Below, one piece after another: positions 1 through 12,700 of a stretch of DNA of 64,000 nucleotides. The translations under genes and the position numbers were made by a program. How positions within the stretch are numbered: the first letter of the stretch is position 1; the number at the start of each line of letters is the position of its first letter. The stretch is from Phoronis australis. Taxonomy: Eukaryota > Phoronida > Phoronidae. The notes under the pieces are model-generated. The model was not told where the DNA came from. It saw nothing but the letters and a program-made list of their open reading frames with translations, and did no database searches. The stretch covers positions 780,741-844,740 of the forward strand of contig NMRA01000053.1 of the NCBI GenBank assembly GCA_002633005.1. The letters are read 5' to 3'.

Positions 1-228
1 TAACAACGCACACAGTGCATTTGCACCAAGATGTGTCACCTCGTCTGTCCTCAGTAGCCGCCTCGTTTCTCTCAACAGCTGCCTGTGCCTGTGCGTACTC
101 TGCCTCGTTATACTCGGGCTCACACATGTACCCACCCACTGAATGTCCGTGAAAAAATTCCTCGTCACCACTGCTGTGAACAAGGTCTCCGTCACTCACA
201 CTACTGTCACTGTGATACGGGTCACCGA
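1..228 (-). CDS. P2X7 C-terminal-tail-like protein, partial exon
   Basis: Read on the minus strand, this stretch is open from about 228 to the left edge. It begins with an acidic serine-rich part (DPYHSDSSVSDGDL, then GDEEFF), continues with GGYMCEPEYNEAEYAQA and an alanine/glutamate-rich helix, and reaches DTSWCKCTVC at the edge. The order 'GYM-EPEY', charged helix, 'WCxCxxC' is that of the cytosolic zinc-binding tail of vertebrate P2X7 and of many stand-alone 'P2X purinoceptor 7-like' invertebrate proteins, whose role is not known. No ATG precedes it in frame: a TGA lies just upstream, so translation starts either at the internal ATG (near 136) or in an upstream exon. A donor-like GTAAGA at 306-311 could end such an exon. 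The protein runs off the window. It lies antisense to the nephrocystin-3 gene. Family call moderate; exon start uncertain. Confidence 0.55.
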
Positions 229-443
229 CTCCAGCCCATGATTTTCAGCTTACAACACACTAAACAATCCCTAAATCCAACGTAGTTGAGTTCTCTACTA
301 ACCTATCTTACCACAGAATACTCGCCGATGGAAAGTGGTGGCGACAATTGTTGAAAAACAGCACAAAACGAAAGTAGAATACCCAGATTTGCACGGTACA
401 CTCAACGTAAAACCAAGTGGCGGGAAACACTTGCCTCCTAAAA

Positions 444-455
444 CGTCACTTCCGG
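444..455 (-). promoter_or_regulatory. ETS/CRE-like core promoter motif
   Basis: On the minus strand the sequence reads CCGGAAGTGACG, an ETS-family site overlapping a CRE half site, common in CpG-type metazoan core promoters. It sits about 130 bases upstream of a possible first-exon donor (311) of the leftward P2X7-like gene. Inference from motif and position only. Confidence 0.3.
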
Positions 456-612
456 AGTAGAGGACGAGTAACTAATAAAATTACGAAAAGCTGTAATTAA
501 GTGGAAAATATGTCTAGGATAACCAACCAACCTTATTTTAGCTCAAAATGACATGAAAAGAGGTTGCCTTCGCCTTTAATGCAGGTTTACAAGACGTATG
601 ATTTAATTTCAG

Positions 613-702
613 CTTCACAGAGGGTGAAATACATCATGGATATCTAGACAGTCCTGGTAACAGGCCTGTTGTTTTCTGTTTTAAAGATTTTGATTATAAA
701 AG
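613..702 (+). CDS. NPHP3: NPHP3: first exon visible in the window
   Basis: After the acceptor ...TTAATTTCAG the exon encodes [14 protein letters not shown] followed by [16 protein letters not shown] and ends at a strong donor GTAAGT. It matches the human segment around 'NPEGKPRLIFHRLED' just before the P-loop domain. Phase (one base in, two bases out) fits the next exon at 1555, where AG plus C makes serine. The segment before it is not in the window on either side of the P2X7-like exon. Confidence 0.8.
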
Positions 703-3700
703 GTAAGTTGCATGGTATATACTGTTGTAGTTACCATGGTGATGGATGTAAGTTCTGTCCTGGCTTGTAACAGTGCTAAGTAGGTAATTGTTCTCTCTTG
801 AATTGTGTGCACATTAACTTTAGAGACAATATAGTGGTGTTTCTTCAAGTCCCATAATTTGTCGGGCAATGGCTTTTGGGCTTTATGGCTAGGACTGCAC
901 GTTCTCGACGATGTAACTTGAAAATGTGTTACAGTAAAATCTCACCAGTTTAGGATGCAATGTGGCGGACAAATACAACTATATTGTTACCAGTTTAGAC
1001 ACCATATAGGGGACATGTGAAACTATATTTTCACCAGCTTAGGACACAATGTGGCGGACAAATACAACTATATTATTTGTTACCAGTTTAGACACAATGT
1101 AGGGGACATGTGAAACTATATTCTCTCCAGTTTAGTATACAATATGGCGGACAAGTGAAACTATATTCATGTTGGCAGCATGGTGTGGGATGTCAAGTAT
1201 ATCTTGACACTTTATAGACTACTGTGACAACATGTCAGTCATAACTTAATGTCCTATGCTAAACTGGCTGTGACTCATACAAATTGTGTATATTTTAAAT
1301 GTTGGTTGTTTTGTCAACATTGCCATTTGCTGTGAACTGTCTCAAATCTGTAGTTGATTTACTCACTTGGTGCATGCTGATATCTGATTGGTTTGTGAGC
1401 TGTAAGGAACCAATCAAATGTTCAGGAAGGTTCACCAGCTGACCCAACGCAACACGAGAGTGAATCAAGTGCAGTCTATGACAATGTGTGGCAGCACTCA
1501 TTTGGTTTTATTTAAAGCGACTACTAAATTGATCTTTTTTATTAACTCTTTCAGCAAACATGCTAGTCATAAGGCCAAAGATTTGAAGTGTCGAATACGT
1601 GACAGTAGTAATGCTAAAATTGTTGAGAATTACTCATCTCCAGAACAGGGCGCTGAACTGCTTTCCATTGAAGTGGAGAAAATGATTAAGATAGTGAGTA
1701 AAATTCACAGCATTTGCATTGTGAAAGGAGCATCTAAGAGACAATTATTTTGCTGTATTAAAATCTATTTGCATTGCCATCATGCAAGCTGTTCATGACA
1801 CTTTGTTATCTGTACAGACTGGATGGTGTGGCAAAAATGTTAAATCTAGAAACTAGTAAAGGCCATGTTTAGTCAATGAAACTGAACTGGGTGTTGAATT
1901 TTATATTAAACAAAATAAAGATACTGGTCCATAAAATAATTATATTATAATTTTGTTATCTTATCCATCTGTACTTATGGAAATCTTCAACTTTTCAAGA
2001 TAGGTTATCCGTATACTTTTTCATTCTTGCAAATTGGTTTATGGTATTATTTCAGTGCGACACTGTTTTCTTTTTCAATGTTGGTCACATGCACAAATCC
2101 TGTTTTCCGCCAGGAGTTAGGTGTTGATCTCAACAAGTGCGACAAATCATCGTGTGATGGTTCAGATTCCGGCTTCTCCGACCTGGAAGGCCCCGAGTCC
2201 CTGTGCGGGGGATGTATATTTGATATTCACGGTGACCTTGAACAACTGGAGGCACTCAACTATGCAGTGAAGTCGAGCTGTGAGCTTGGCTTTGAGAAGG
2301 TAGGTACTGCAATTGGTGCGGAAAGGAGTTGCACAAAATTTCATTTCCTTATCATGGCTCTCAATCTACTTTCAGCGAAAATTATGGGGATGACCTTTTG
2401 TGACATGATTTTCATAAGTGTACTAAAGTCTTTATTTCAGTAGAAATATTTGCAACTTAATGTTATGGAAAATGGGCCAAAATGTCCTATATTTAGGTCG
2501 CTTGACTGTAATGTAAAGTTTTATGGATTAGAAAGCTGTTTAATCTGCAATATTGTTATAAAGCCTTATCATGAGGGTAATTATACCACTGAGATGAAAA
2601 ATTTATGTGTTCTGTAATGTGCACATTTCATGTGTAAGTAATACAAGCAGTGATACAGTGATATCACTGACAATCATATCTGTTCTATTACTAAATGAAA
2701 GAGCACAGTCACCTAGTTAATTGATCCGTAGTTTGTGCTGTTCTGGTCCATTCGCTGTTGATCATTCGGTGTTTACAGTTGAGACAGCGGATTGCAGCAC
2801 CTAATGGCTGACTCTTGTTTGTAGTATTACGAGCGTCTGAATTATCATGTATCCGCCCCAGGACCGCTACCTCCCATACTGCTATCAGGGGGCGCCGGCT
2901 CAGGAAGGTCATTGCTACTGGCCAAATGGTGAGTTGGGTCATGTCGATCAATGTCTTATGGTTATGTAGGACTTTATCTTGTAGTCTGTGTAATTAGCCA
3001 CATACTCTCAAAACTAGATTTTAAGGCAGTTAGTATAGATTTTCAGACAGTATGTAAACTATGTATAACAGTACACAGTCCTGCTACATCACATGTTCAT
3101 GCAAAATTGAGACCTGTGTGATTGACAAACTGGAACATGGAGCTTTTTGAAAATTGCAATTTTCGTTTCTGCCTTTTACGTGACATTGTAGACCTTGGTT
3201 GGCGTGCTGGTGTCGTGAACAATGGAACATCCATCAGTTATATTTTATTCATAGATTCAGACAATGTCAACAAATTTGAAAACTAATGGTCATCAGTGTT
3301 TTTTTGTGCGGTGCAACTTTTAATAATATCATGAGTTTTGTTTACGGTTCAATAGACCTGAGCTGTAGGAATAGTAGATGGCCTTTCCACTCGGTTTGAA
3401 TTATGGACAGTTACTATGATAGTCAATCCACTTACGCACTATTGTCAAAGTGTGGGAGTACTGTTTGAGCTCAGTCGTCATGATGCAGAACAACAGGTCA
3501 TTTTGACTGTTTTCCTTTGACTTGTACAGTAAGCTGAATAAGGCTGTTATCAAGCCTATTAAGTATTGTAGTAGGACCTGGATGAGCAATGCAGTTCTGA
3601 AAGCTGATGACTTAATGACACTGACTGAGGTATCTTTAACATGTACTGTCCATAATGACACTAATCTGCGTGCACCTGTCAATACGTGACCTGAACTGAG

Positions 3701-6700
3701 CACATTGACCATTCATTGTTGCAGGCTCCAGCTGCAGCAGCAGAAAGACTCCAGTGTGGTGGTGCTGTATCACTTTGTTGGTCATTCACACTCGGTCAGC
3801 GCTGACCCTGTGGTCATGATGAGGAGACTGACCGCGCAGGTACTGTGTAAACAAACTCTGTGTCACACTCAATTAAAGCTGTCCTGTTGTAGGTCACTTC
3901 CTGTCAAACTGATATCAGCTTGTTTCTTGTCACTGAGGTTAGAATTGGTTCCTGAGTTGGTTATTAGTTGAACTCTGTCTCAATAAGTTGAATTAAAACA
4001 GCAAATTATATTTTATACACTGTAATCATTCTGGTTAATTCAACAAATAATTGTCGGTCTGCTGTTCAGTCTTGCAACAAGCATATTTCACCCATGTTGC
4101 TTTTTGCACTAAAGATGAGACAAAATGTGACAAACAAATTTTCTTAACTCTCATTTTTCTCGTTCGACCTGTTCTTGTAGTTAATGCAGCATGTGTCATC
4201 CCCGCCTGCTTTGACCTCTGACCCCGTGCGTCTTGTGGATGAGTTTCCAAGATGGCTGGAGAAGGTCTCGTCAAAATCTACCGGGGGTGTCATTCTTGTA
4301 CTGGATTCCATCGACAGGTTTCAGGTAGGATTTTGAAGCTCTGTTAGCCTGACTAGTGGAACACACTGAGTGCTTGGAAAGGCTCACTTGCAGGGATTCC
4401 TTATTTTGAGAAACAGTTTGTTGTCTTTCGTTCATTGGAGGAAATGTGTTCTCAAAATGCAGGATCTCCCCTCCATAAGTGAATATTACTGAATGCTGTG
4501 ACTGAAGTTTTGCTCGAAATACCTTATGTTCAGACAATTGTGGTGGTTATGTTCAGTTCACAATACAGTGCAGAATATTTTTCATAGCAAGTTATTTTCA
4601 AGATTTTCACCTTGCCTTGTCAACTAGACCTCAGGTCACCTTCTGCTCACTTCTTGTAACTCAGTTTGTGTTGCCTGTGGTTGCAGAATGCCGAACAGAA
4701 TCTCAAGTGGCTGCTAGACCCTCTGCCGGTCGACTCGCGCGTGGTCGTGTCCGTCAATGACGTGGACTGTCCACAGGCGTGGCGGTCCTGGCCCACAGTG
4801 CATCTGGAGCCTCTCAGTAACAAGCACGTGAAAGAGCTCGTACGCGCCGAGCTGTCGAGCCTTGGCCACAGCCTGGCTCCAGAACATGAATCACAAATCA
4901 TCACACACTGTAGAACGCCATCAACCTGCAATCCACTATACGTAATGGTGCTATCTAGGGTCATAGCTAGGTAATTTTTGTGAATGTAACATACAGCTGT
5001 TGCAACTTGGCAAGTCAATGCTGCCCTTAAGTACATCAAGGCTGGGTGTGTATACACAACGCACCAAAAGCAATCAGACATATACTATTTCCCCACCATG
5101 ACAAGTAAAGTCCAGTCATAGTACCGTGCTACTATTGTGAATTTTGTTTGCGCTCAGTCGTCATCGCAGGGGAATTCTAAGTCCATTTTGGTTATTCTAG
5201 TCATGTGTACTGCATCTCTTGAACCTGTTCTCAAATGACTGAGAGTGGAACCTGGTCCACTGCAATGTAATGACTTTACGGCGATTTTTTGCACAGAAGC
5301 CAAACAAAGACTAATGCCAAAGCTTTGTGGCTGTTTTTAAGTCTCTGTTTAGATTTTTTGTTTAAAAAACATAAAGTTACAACAATTAGTGAAAGTGGTT
5401 GCCGTTATCAACTGTATTGTCCATTACCATGTGGTGTTATAATTATCTCTCTTTACAGAGACAGGATCTGCTACTGAAATAATTCGCTTTTTCAATGTTT
5501 GACAGAAGTATGGTTTAATGAACTTATGATTTTTGGTGTTTATATTTACACTTTTCCACCACATATTCTGTTTCAGAAATACGCGAGATTTCCGAAAAAG
5601 CTTCCACCGAGAAGGGGCTCTTTTGGAAATCTTCGTTAAGAATAGTTGCTGTTATCATCACCTCTGTATACATTTATAGGCACACTGAAAAGGGCGACAT
5701 AGACAAAAGACTTGTAGATGCTCTGGAGACAAGCGACTGTGTTGAACTGTATGAGAGTGTACTGGGAAGTCTGAGGCATGAGTTTGAGACAAGTCAACGC
5801 AGAGGAATGTTCAAGAAGGTGAGGCAGTCAAGGGGTAGACATCATGTAGCCAACATTCAGTTTCGTTATCCATTATTACTTACGGTAATGTCTTTGTCAT
5901 TAAAGACTTGATTACTGCGCATGGTTCAGTACTGTTATCTGAGGTGCCACTCACAATATAACTGTTTTGGTTTAGTGGCTGTTAATTTCAAACATTTGAC
6001 TCTAAGAATGAGATAAACCTCTTAGTAATTACTCACAGCATTGCTTATAGAACTTAATCGTAACTCTAATAACGTTGTTTGGATACTTCTTATTTTGTGT
6101 AGCTCTTGCAGAATACCCGTAGTACTCGATGGGTGACTGGCACATGTCACAAAGTATATCATAATTTAGTACAGCTGCATTTAACATTAAAGTACACGTA
6201 TGTGTGGTAAACGGATGCTCATTAGAATAATTGGGAATCATTTAAAGTTTGTGTTTTAGCTTTGTTATGTAAAACATGCGCTTTGACTAGTGGTAATTCA
6301 TCCGACAGAGTTTTTAAAATAAATTACTTTTCTTGTTCGTGGACTTCTCTTTAGTTTGCTTTTCTTTATGAAGCATTCATGCATCCTGTAAGAAGCACTC
6401 ATGATGAAGGAAGAAGTCCAGTTGTTGAACGTGATTTCCTTATTCACTTGAAGTCTACTGGGTTTAAATTCATGCTGTCTGTGGTATTTTTTAGTGTATT
6501 TTATTGCAGAAATCGTGAATTTCCATTTGTCTCTTTGACAGATTATTCATATTCTGTATGCATGCCGTAATGGAATAGCAGAGTATGAGATGATGGAAGT
6601 GTTGCCCGACCTATCATGGAACATGTGGGCTGGGCTATATCAGGCAATGAAGGACTACCAGATCGTTATGTTCAAGGCGGGACTTGTTGTTTTGGCACAT

Positions 6701-9700
6701 GAGCAGGTGGGATTCAGAATGATAGTCATGCGTTGTGTAGATTTGTGGGTGGGGCCACATAGTAATTAAGGTGGGACTAGCTGTGTTTGTGCATTGTCAG
6801 GTGGTTCAGTGATTCTGATTATCATATCAACTGCCTTATATGGATATGTGGGCGGATCCTGTCAAGGTGTCAAAGAGTCAGATTAACTTGGAGATAAAGT
6901 GTAATTTTTGTGGTTCTGACATTTACATGCCTTGGGTGATTCGACAGGGGTTCAAAGTAAATTTGACTTGACGAGACAAGATTTTTTGATCTCATTTATT
7001 AATAAGTACTTTGAAAGTTAACCTAAATGTGTTTTTAGAAATCTGAAGTAATTGCTTGCTTGTTCTTTCTTGTTATATTTCTTCTGAGTTATGTGTTCTG
7101 ATTTCTGATAATTCTGTATACTCATTTGATCAAGGTAGTACTGCATTCCTGAAAAATTGACGTTTTATTTTTGTGTGAAATAACTGTAAGTTTGAACAAT
7201 TACTGCAACTCCATAATAACTCACTTCTCATACAGGTGAGGGAAGCTGTCACCAATGCTTACCTGACTGGTCACCATGGTGATGAACTCTCTGCAATGCG
7301 ACAGAATCTCATCCAGTATTATGTCAAGTTTCTCAAGTAAGTCACTGACGTCTGTTACCATGGCAACATTCATTTTGTAGTTGATGTCAAAGCAATGATA
7401 TTACTGATGTTAGCGTATCGCTGTTGTAAGGTTTTCTCAAGTGGATAATTTTGTGTTGTTAACTCTTGTTGCTTAGATTGTACGAATATTTTTCTTTTCA
7501 ATAATGGCACTTTTTGCAGCTGTTACAAAACGTTTGTAAAAAGTAATGTTTGTCCTGCCAGAGTATAAAATTTCGGGGCTACAGCTAATGGAGTTTCTAC
7601 TCATCATGCAAAACCTGGAAAATAACAAAAAAGCTTCAGTGCATGGAAATCCGGTGGAGAACAAAATAATGGCAATGTCGGGATATGTGGACCGTTGGAG
7701 AGCATTGCTCCTTCACAGTCCATGTGCGTTGAGGTCTCCAAAGAATCAACAGTTGACATTGGTCATTTTGCTGCAAAAATGATATTGTGTTTCTAGCTGG
7801 GTAACATCACATTGTTATGGAAGCCATTCTAGTGTGTTTCAGCCAATCAATGGTTGCGTAACAACATAAAATAATCTTGATTTTGCTTATAAGTTACATC
7901 CGTTCGGCAGTTCATGCAGTCAGTTATGCGTGACAATAATGATTTGCAAGCATTATAAAACAGAATATACTTTAAATGAAAATGAAAATTATTTGCTGAA
8001 AAACTAAACGTAATATGAACAAAACATTACATGATTGTGTGGAAGCCATATGTTAATGCTCAATCGAATGCACTGGTTGTAATCTGACATCCTGATTCCA
8101 CTATTTACACCTTTTATGTTCACTTTCTGCCTTCTATTTAAACAGCAAACCGGAAGTGTAAGGCTACCCTGTGTGTTTGCTTTGCTGTGTTTTATTGTCT
8201 ACTCTGTTGATTGCTTTGTAATAGGAGACTTGATGCTCACTAGGTGGTGCTAATGTAGAAACTGATTGTTTGTCATTATGTGAATAGAGAGGGAGCACCA
8301 AGTGGCCTCTTTTCCTGAGGGACATTCAAGAGATGAAAGTGTAATATGACTACCTACTGGGGCATGTATTCATACACAGGTGGACTATTTTTTGCTAGCG
8401 CCAACTTGTGAATTTCAAGTTTCTCATTTATGTCAGTGTGAATTATTGGTTGTGGCTCGTTTTCATGCGCATATTAGATACTTGACAAAGAAAGATATAA
8501 ATTCAGTTGTAGCAAAATTGGTTTATTTGTTATTTCGATTTATTACTTGGTCTCATCTGGTTCTGGTCAGTTAAGAATTATGTGATGGCATGTATATGCT
8601 GCGTGCTGAGATCTCCAAATAAGCAACCTCTATTAATTAGTCTGCCAGTGAAGCCAGGAAAATGTGCCTGTGGGTTTTCTTCATGAATTATGGAAACCAT
8701 TCTTCCCTTTGTTTAAAGTAACGTCAAAAGCAATGTTTAGCTGCAGTTCATGCACATGTAGTTGTTTAATATAAAAATCCCAGCAATTGTTTCTTGCTGC
8801 CTTCTTAAACTCGGGTCTATTACCAGAGAGTTCTTAGAGAAAGAACAATGTAGATTGCAATATGAAAGGTGTGAACTTCAAGTAAGCAGGTTTGAACACT
8901 TGTTCAGTGAAATTAGACGTACACTTATCTGTTCCATCTTGACAATGCTCGTTGGGGAGGTGTGAAAATGAACTTGTTTTGAATTTAATCGTATCTCTTT
9001 CGCTGGCCGTCATAAATTTCACAAAACGTATTCACCTCCATTTCATTACATTTGAATCACAGAGGGATGGCTTCAAATGTAAATGTTGCTCTTTAATTTG
9101 TCAATGGTGAGACAAAGTATGTGTATAACTTTTGAAATTACTGACAAGCAAATGTCACTTGAAAAAGAGTACCCTTGTGTTAAGGCTAAAGGTATAGTTA
9201 CACGCTCAGGCAGTGAGCAAAGAATGATGAAAGTCGCTGCGGTTTACTAAGTGATCGTCAACTCAGAGTTTTCCAAGCGGCATGCTACTTTTACTGTGGA
9301 AGGCAGGTAATAATAGGTGTAGTCTCCATTTACAGACCGGGCTCTGTAACATGTCGTGTGGCTGATGAACTGCCATGGCTTATGATACAGATGGAAGAAA
9401 GGACCAGACTTAAGGAATGTCTCACCAACTTGTGTGTCTTCCAGAGGCTCTACGGCAGGTGAGATGGAGGGGGGAGGTCCTCTTGTTGTTCTCTGCCATG
9501 CGCAGCCATTGCCATGCGCAGCTATTGTGTACATGCAGGTCGCATTTGCGACGTGAAAATTAGAGCTGTGACCTAACCTTTTGGCTCACATCAGACGACT
9601 CAGGAATTCCACCTCATGTGAACAGAGCCATTTTGTATACAATTGTCTATAACCAATTACAACAGAGGCAAACCACTGTATTAAAAATACCTCGTCTCCC

Positions 9701-12700
9701 TTGGCCGGCTTTATCAAAATTTCCCACTTTTCAACTCAAGTATCCCGTTTTTTTGTTGTCATATGTTGACAAGTGTGAATTTCACGTACTTTAGATGTAA
9801 GTGTGGCCTGCATTACACAAATACAGTCTGGAATTTTGGCGTGGTTACAAACAGCCTGTATTTTTATGAGTAGCAGTGTAGTGGTATTGAGACTTAACTC
9901 TTGTTTGTACCATCTGGTCTGGCATCAGAGTACAAATCTCATAGTTCTTGGATTACATAAAACTGCAGACGACTCCCACTTTGTCCAGTTGATGTGTATA
10001 GTTTTTGTTACGAAAAAGTGGATTCAAAGTTCAGTTCAACTTGTGACAACCTCTGAATGATCATGAAACTTTTAGTATTTGTTGCCATTCTACAGAGGTC
10101 GCTCGGCAGAGTTGATCCACTACTGGCAGCTAATAGGTTACGATAAAGTGCAGATGGCTGACGCGTACTTTGCCAAGACAAGAGTCATGGAGTCAAGTGA
10201 GTTATGTCTTCATTGAGCCAGCTGTGCCCAGTTGCATGAAAAGGTCCCAAATAGAGACTCAACTATGTACCCTAACTTTCCACTACATTTGTGGACTTGT
10301 ACAAGCACTGCTGGGTGCGTCTTAGTTGCTAAGTCCTTTGTTGCTAAGACAAGTCTTTGTTACCCACTACTAGTAAACTTTGCGTTGAAGTATCGATATC
10401 AACAGGGAGCTTTTCATGCAATGCCCCTAATTTAAGGACTAAGTCCCTCTTTATTTTCTTCGAAATGAGGGCTCAACTTTTTAGTAATCATGTATTATCT
10501 TAAGAAAACGACAGTAATCAAAAAGGAGCTTGTGATAAAGATAACTTGACAGTTAACAAAGACACGGACATGCCAAAGATTTAGGGAACTTTGTTGAGTC
10601 TTATTTGTAACTGTTTCATGCAACTGACTCTGAGGCTTTTGAAGACCAAATGTTTGTCAATGTAGCAGAGCTAGCCACTGATGACAGTTAAGCATTTGAC
10701 TTTTAACTTGTGTGATAAAGCAAAACTGAGTGAACGTTTAAGAATCGGTATTATATAGCAAGTATTCCAGGAATTGAAATTGTGATTGTTTTTTGGTGTT
10801 AGTGAGTAGCATCTGTCCTTCCAGTCTTATTTTATTCATTAAGATTTTTTTTTCGTATTCCTCAGTTTATTGTCTGTTTAATGGATGGAAATTTAAAAAA
10901 CTATTAAATGAGAAAAGTTGTCTCAGTTATTAATTGTGTAGTCATGGCTATTTACAAATAACTGACAGTACTTGACAGAGTGTGACAGAACTCAATTAGA
11001 CTCTGCCAAACTTGGACAAACTCATCTGAGAATGACTTCGGAGTTTTATTCCATTTTTGTAGAAATTTTGTCAAACTTTGAATGGATGTTATTGCACTTA
11101 GCCATTGATTTTTATTTGTGAATGGATTTTAACAGAGAGCGTCGAGTAACACCGGCCAGAATTGAAACGGTTGTAGTTGAAAAGAAGGAGATATTTAGTC
11201 AAATTTTAACTTTGTTCAGTTTATTTTGTCACTAATTATTTTTGTGTTTGGTTATTAGATGAGCATTTTGTTTGATATTCTGATTTCATTTGATTGTAAT
11301 AATTACAGAAATAGGTCAAGGTCATTTTCAAGGTATCATTACTCTACCACGGGTCGCAGACATGTTTGAGACCCTTGGCAGGTTTCTCAGGGACTTGGGG
11401 CTCCTTACACAGGTATGTTGTTTTGCAAGGATGTAGCATGTGCACGAGTCACATGACTTTTTTGCATGTTGCGCTTTCATTTTTAGTAGAGTATGAAACA
11501 AAGTTTCAACTTTAATTATTGAAGTAAACCACTTTGTGGGTGAGACCAAAAAAATTGTTAAGTGACTGAAACTGTTGAGTACTAAATAGAGAATGTCAGT
11601 ACAGTAAATTTATTGATGCTATAGCAATAGTTAACCATCAAGAGGTCACACTGTGAGTTGCTGCAGCTGTTGTGATTGTGCAGACGCCATGATTATTTTG
11701 TAGATGATTTGAAACTAACCTTAATATGTTTCTGAAATTGAGTCCTGTATTTACATTAGTTTACCATGTGTTGACAATCTTGATCACTACAGGCGGCAGT
11801 ACCTCTTCAAAAGTCGTTAGAGCTGAGAGAGACTGCATTGGACCCTGATCATCCGAGTGTTGCACGATCTTACCACCAGCTGGCAGGACTGCATGCTCAG
11901 TGGAACAAGTTCCAGTCTGCTGAATCTCTCTACAAACAGGCTCTGGAGATCTATGAAAGCGCCTTCGGTGCACACCACCATCTGGTGGCTAAAGAGCTCG
12001 ACGCACTGGCGGTTTTGTATCATAAGCAAGATAAGCATGAAAGTGCGGAGAAAATCCACCGACGTGCCATGAAAATTCGCAAGAAGTCCAAAGGACCACG
12101 TGTTCCGTCTGGTACGATGAGATCAGTCGACCCGCTGAAGAGGAGAGCTCTTCGTCTGGAGGAGTTAGCCATGGGTGCTGACTCCCCAGGATTAGCAAAG
12201 ACTCTTAATGAGCTGGGTGTTTTGTATTATCTCCAGGGAAACCAAGAGTGAGTCATTCATTACCTTGTTTGTTAAATATGCTGGCATTATCTCAGAGCTT
12301 AAAAAGCATTTTTCTCATTGCTAAAATATCTTGGATTGTCAAGGACTGGAAACCTTGTTTTTGTTTACTTGAACTTGTTAGCTTGCAAGCCTTGGAATTT
12401 TTTGTTACACTATAAGTACATTTAGTAACAGCTGTGCAATTTACTGCTTATTTTTAAATTTATTTAATAATGTAATATTTACAATGAAGGTGGTCCCATC
12501 AGTTTTCACTGCTTTCCATGGGGGCCCTCAGTAAAGACATACAAAGACAGTAAGACAAACAAACAGAATTACAAAATGAAAGACTAGGTTGTCAATTGTG
12601 AATATGAAACTGATGAAACAAAATAAATAATAAAAAATAAATACAAGATAAACAAAATAAATAATTATTAAAATAAATACAAGATACTAAAAGTAAACGA

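Noticed and set aside
2027-2110. Upstream extension of the NPHP3 exon at 2114
   Set aside because: The frame stays open by chance through the polypyrimidine tract; the CCAG at 2110-2113 is the acceptor and the phase fits the previous exon.
4647-5081. 144-codon minus-strand open frame
   Set aside because: Exact antisense of the NPHP3 exon 4687-4970; a coding shadow.
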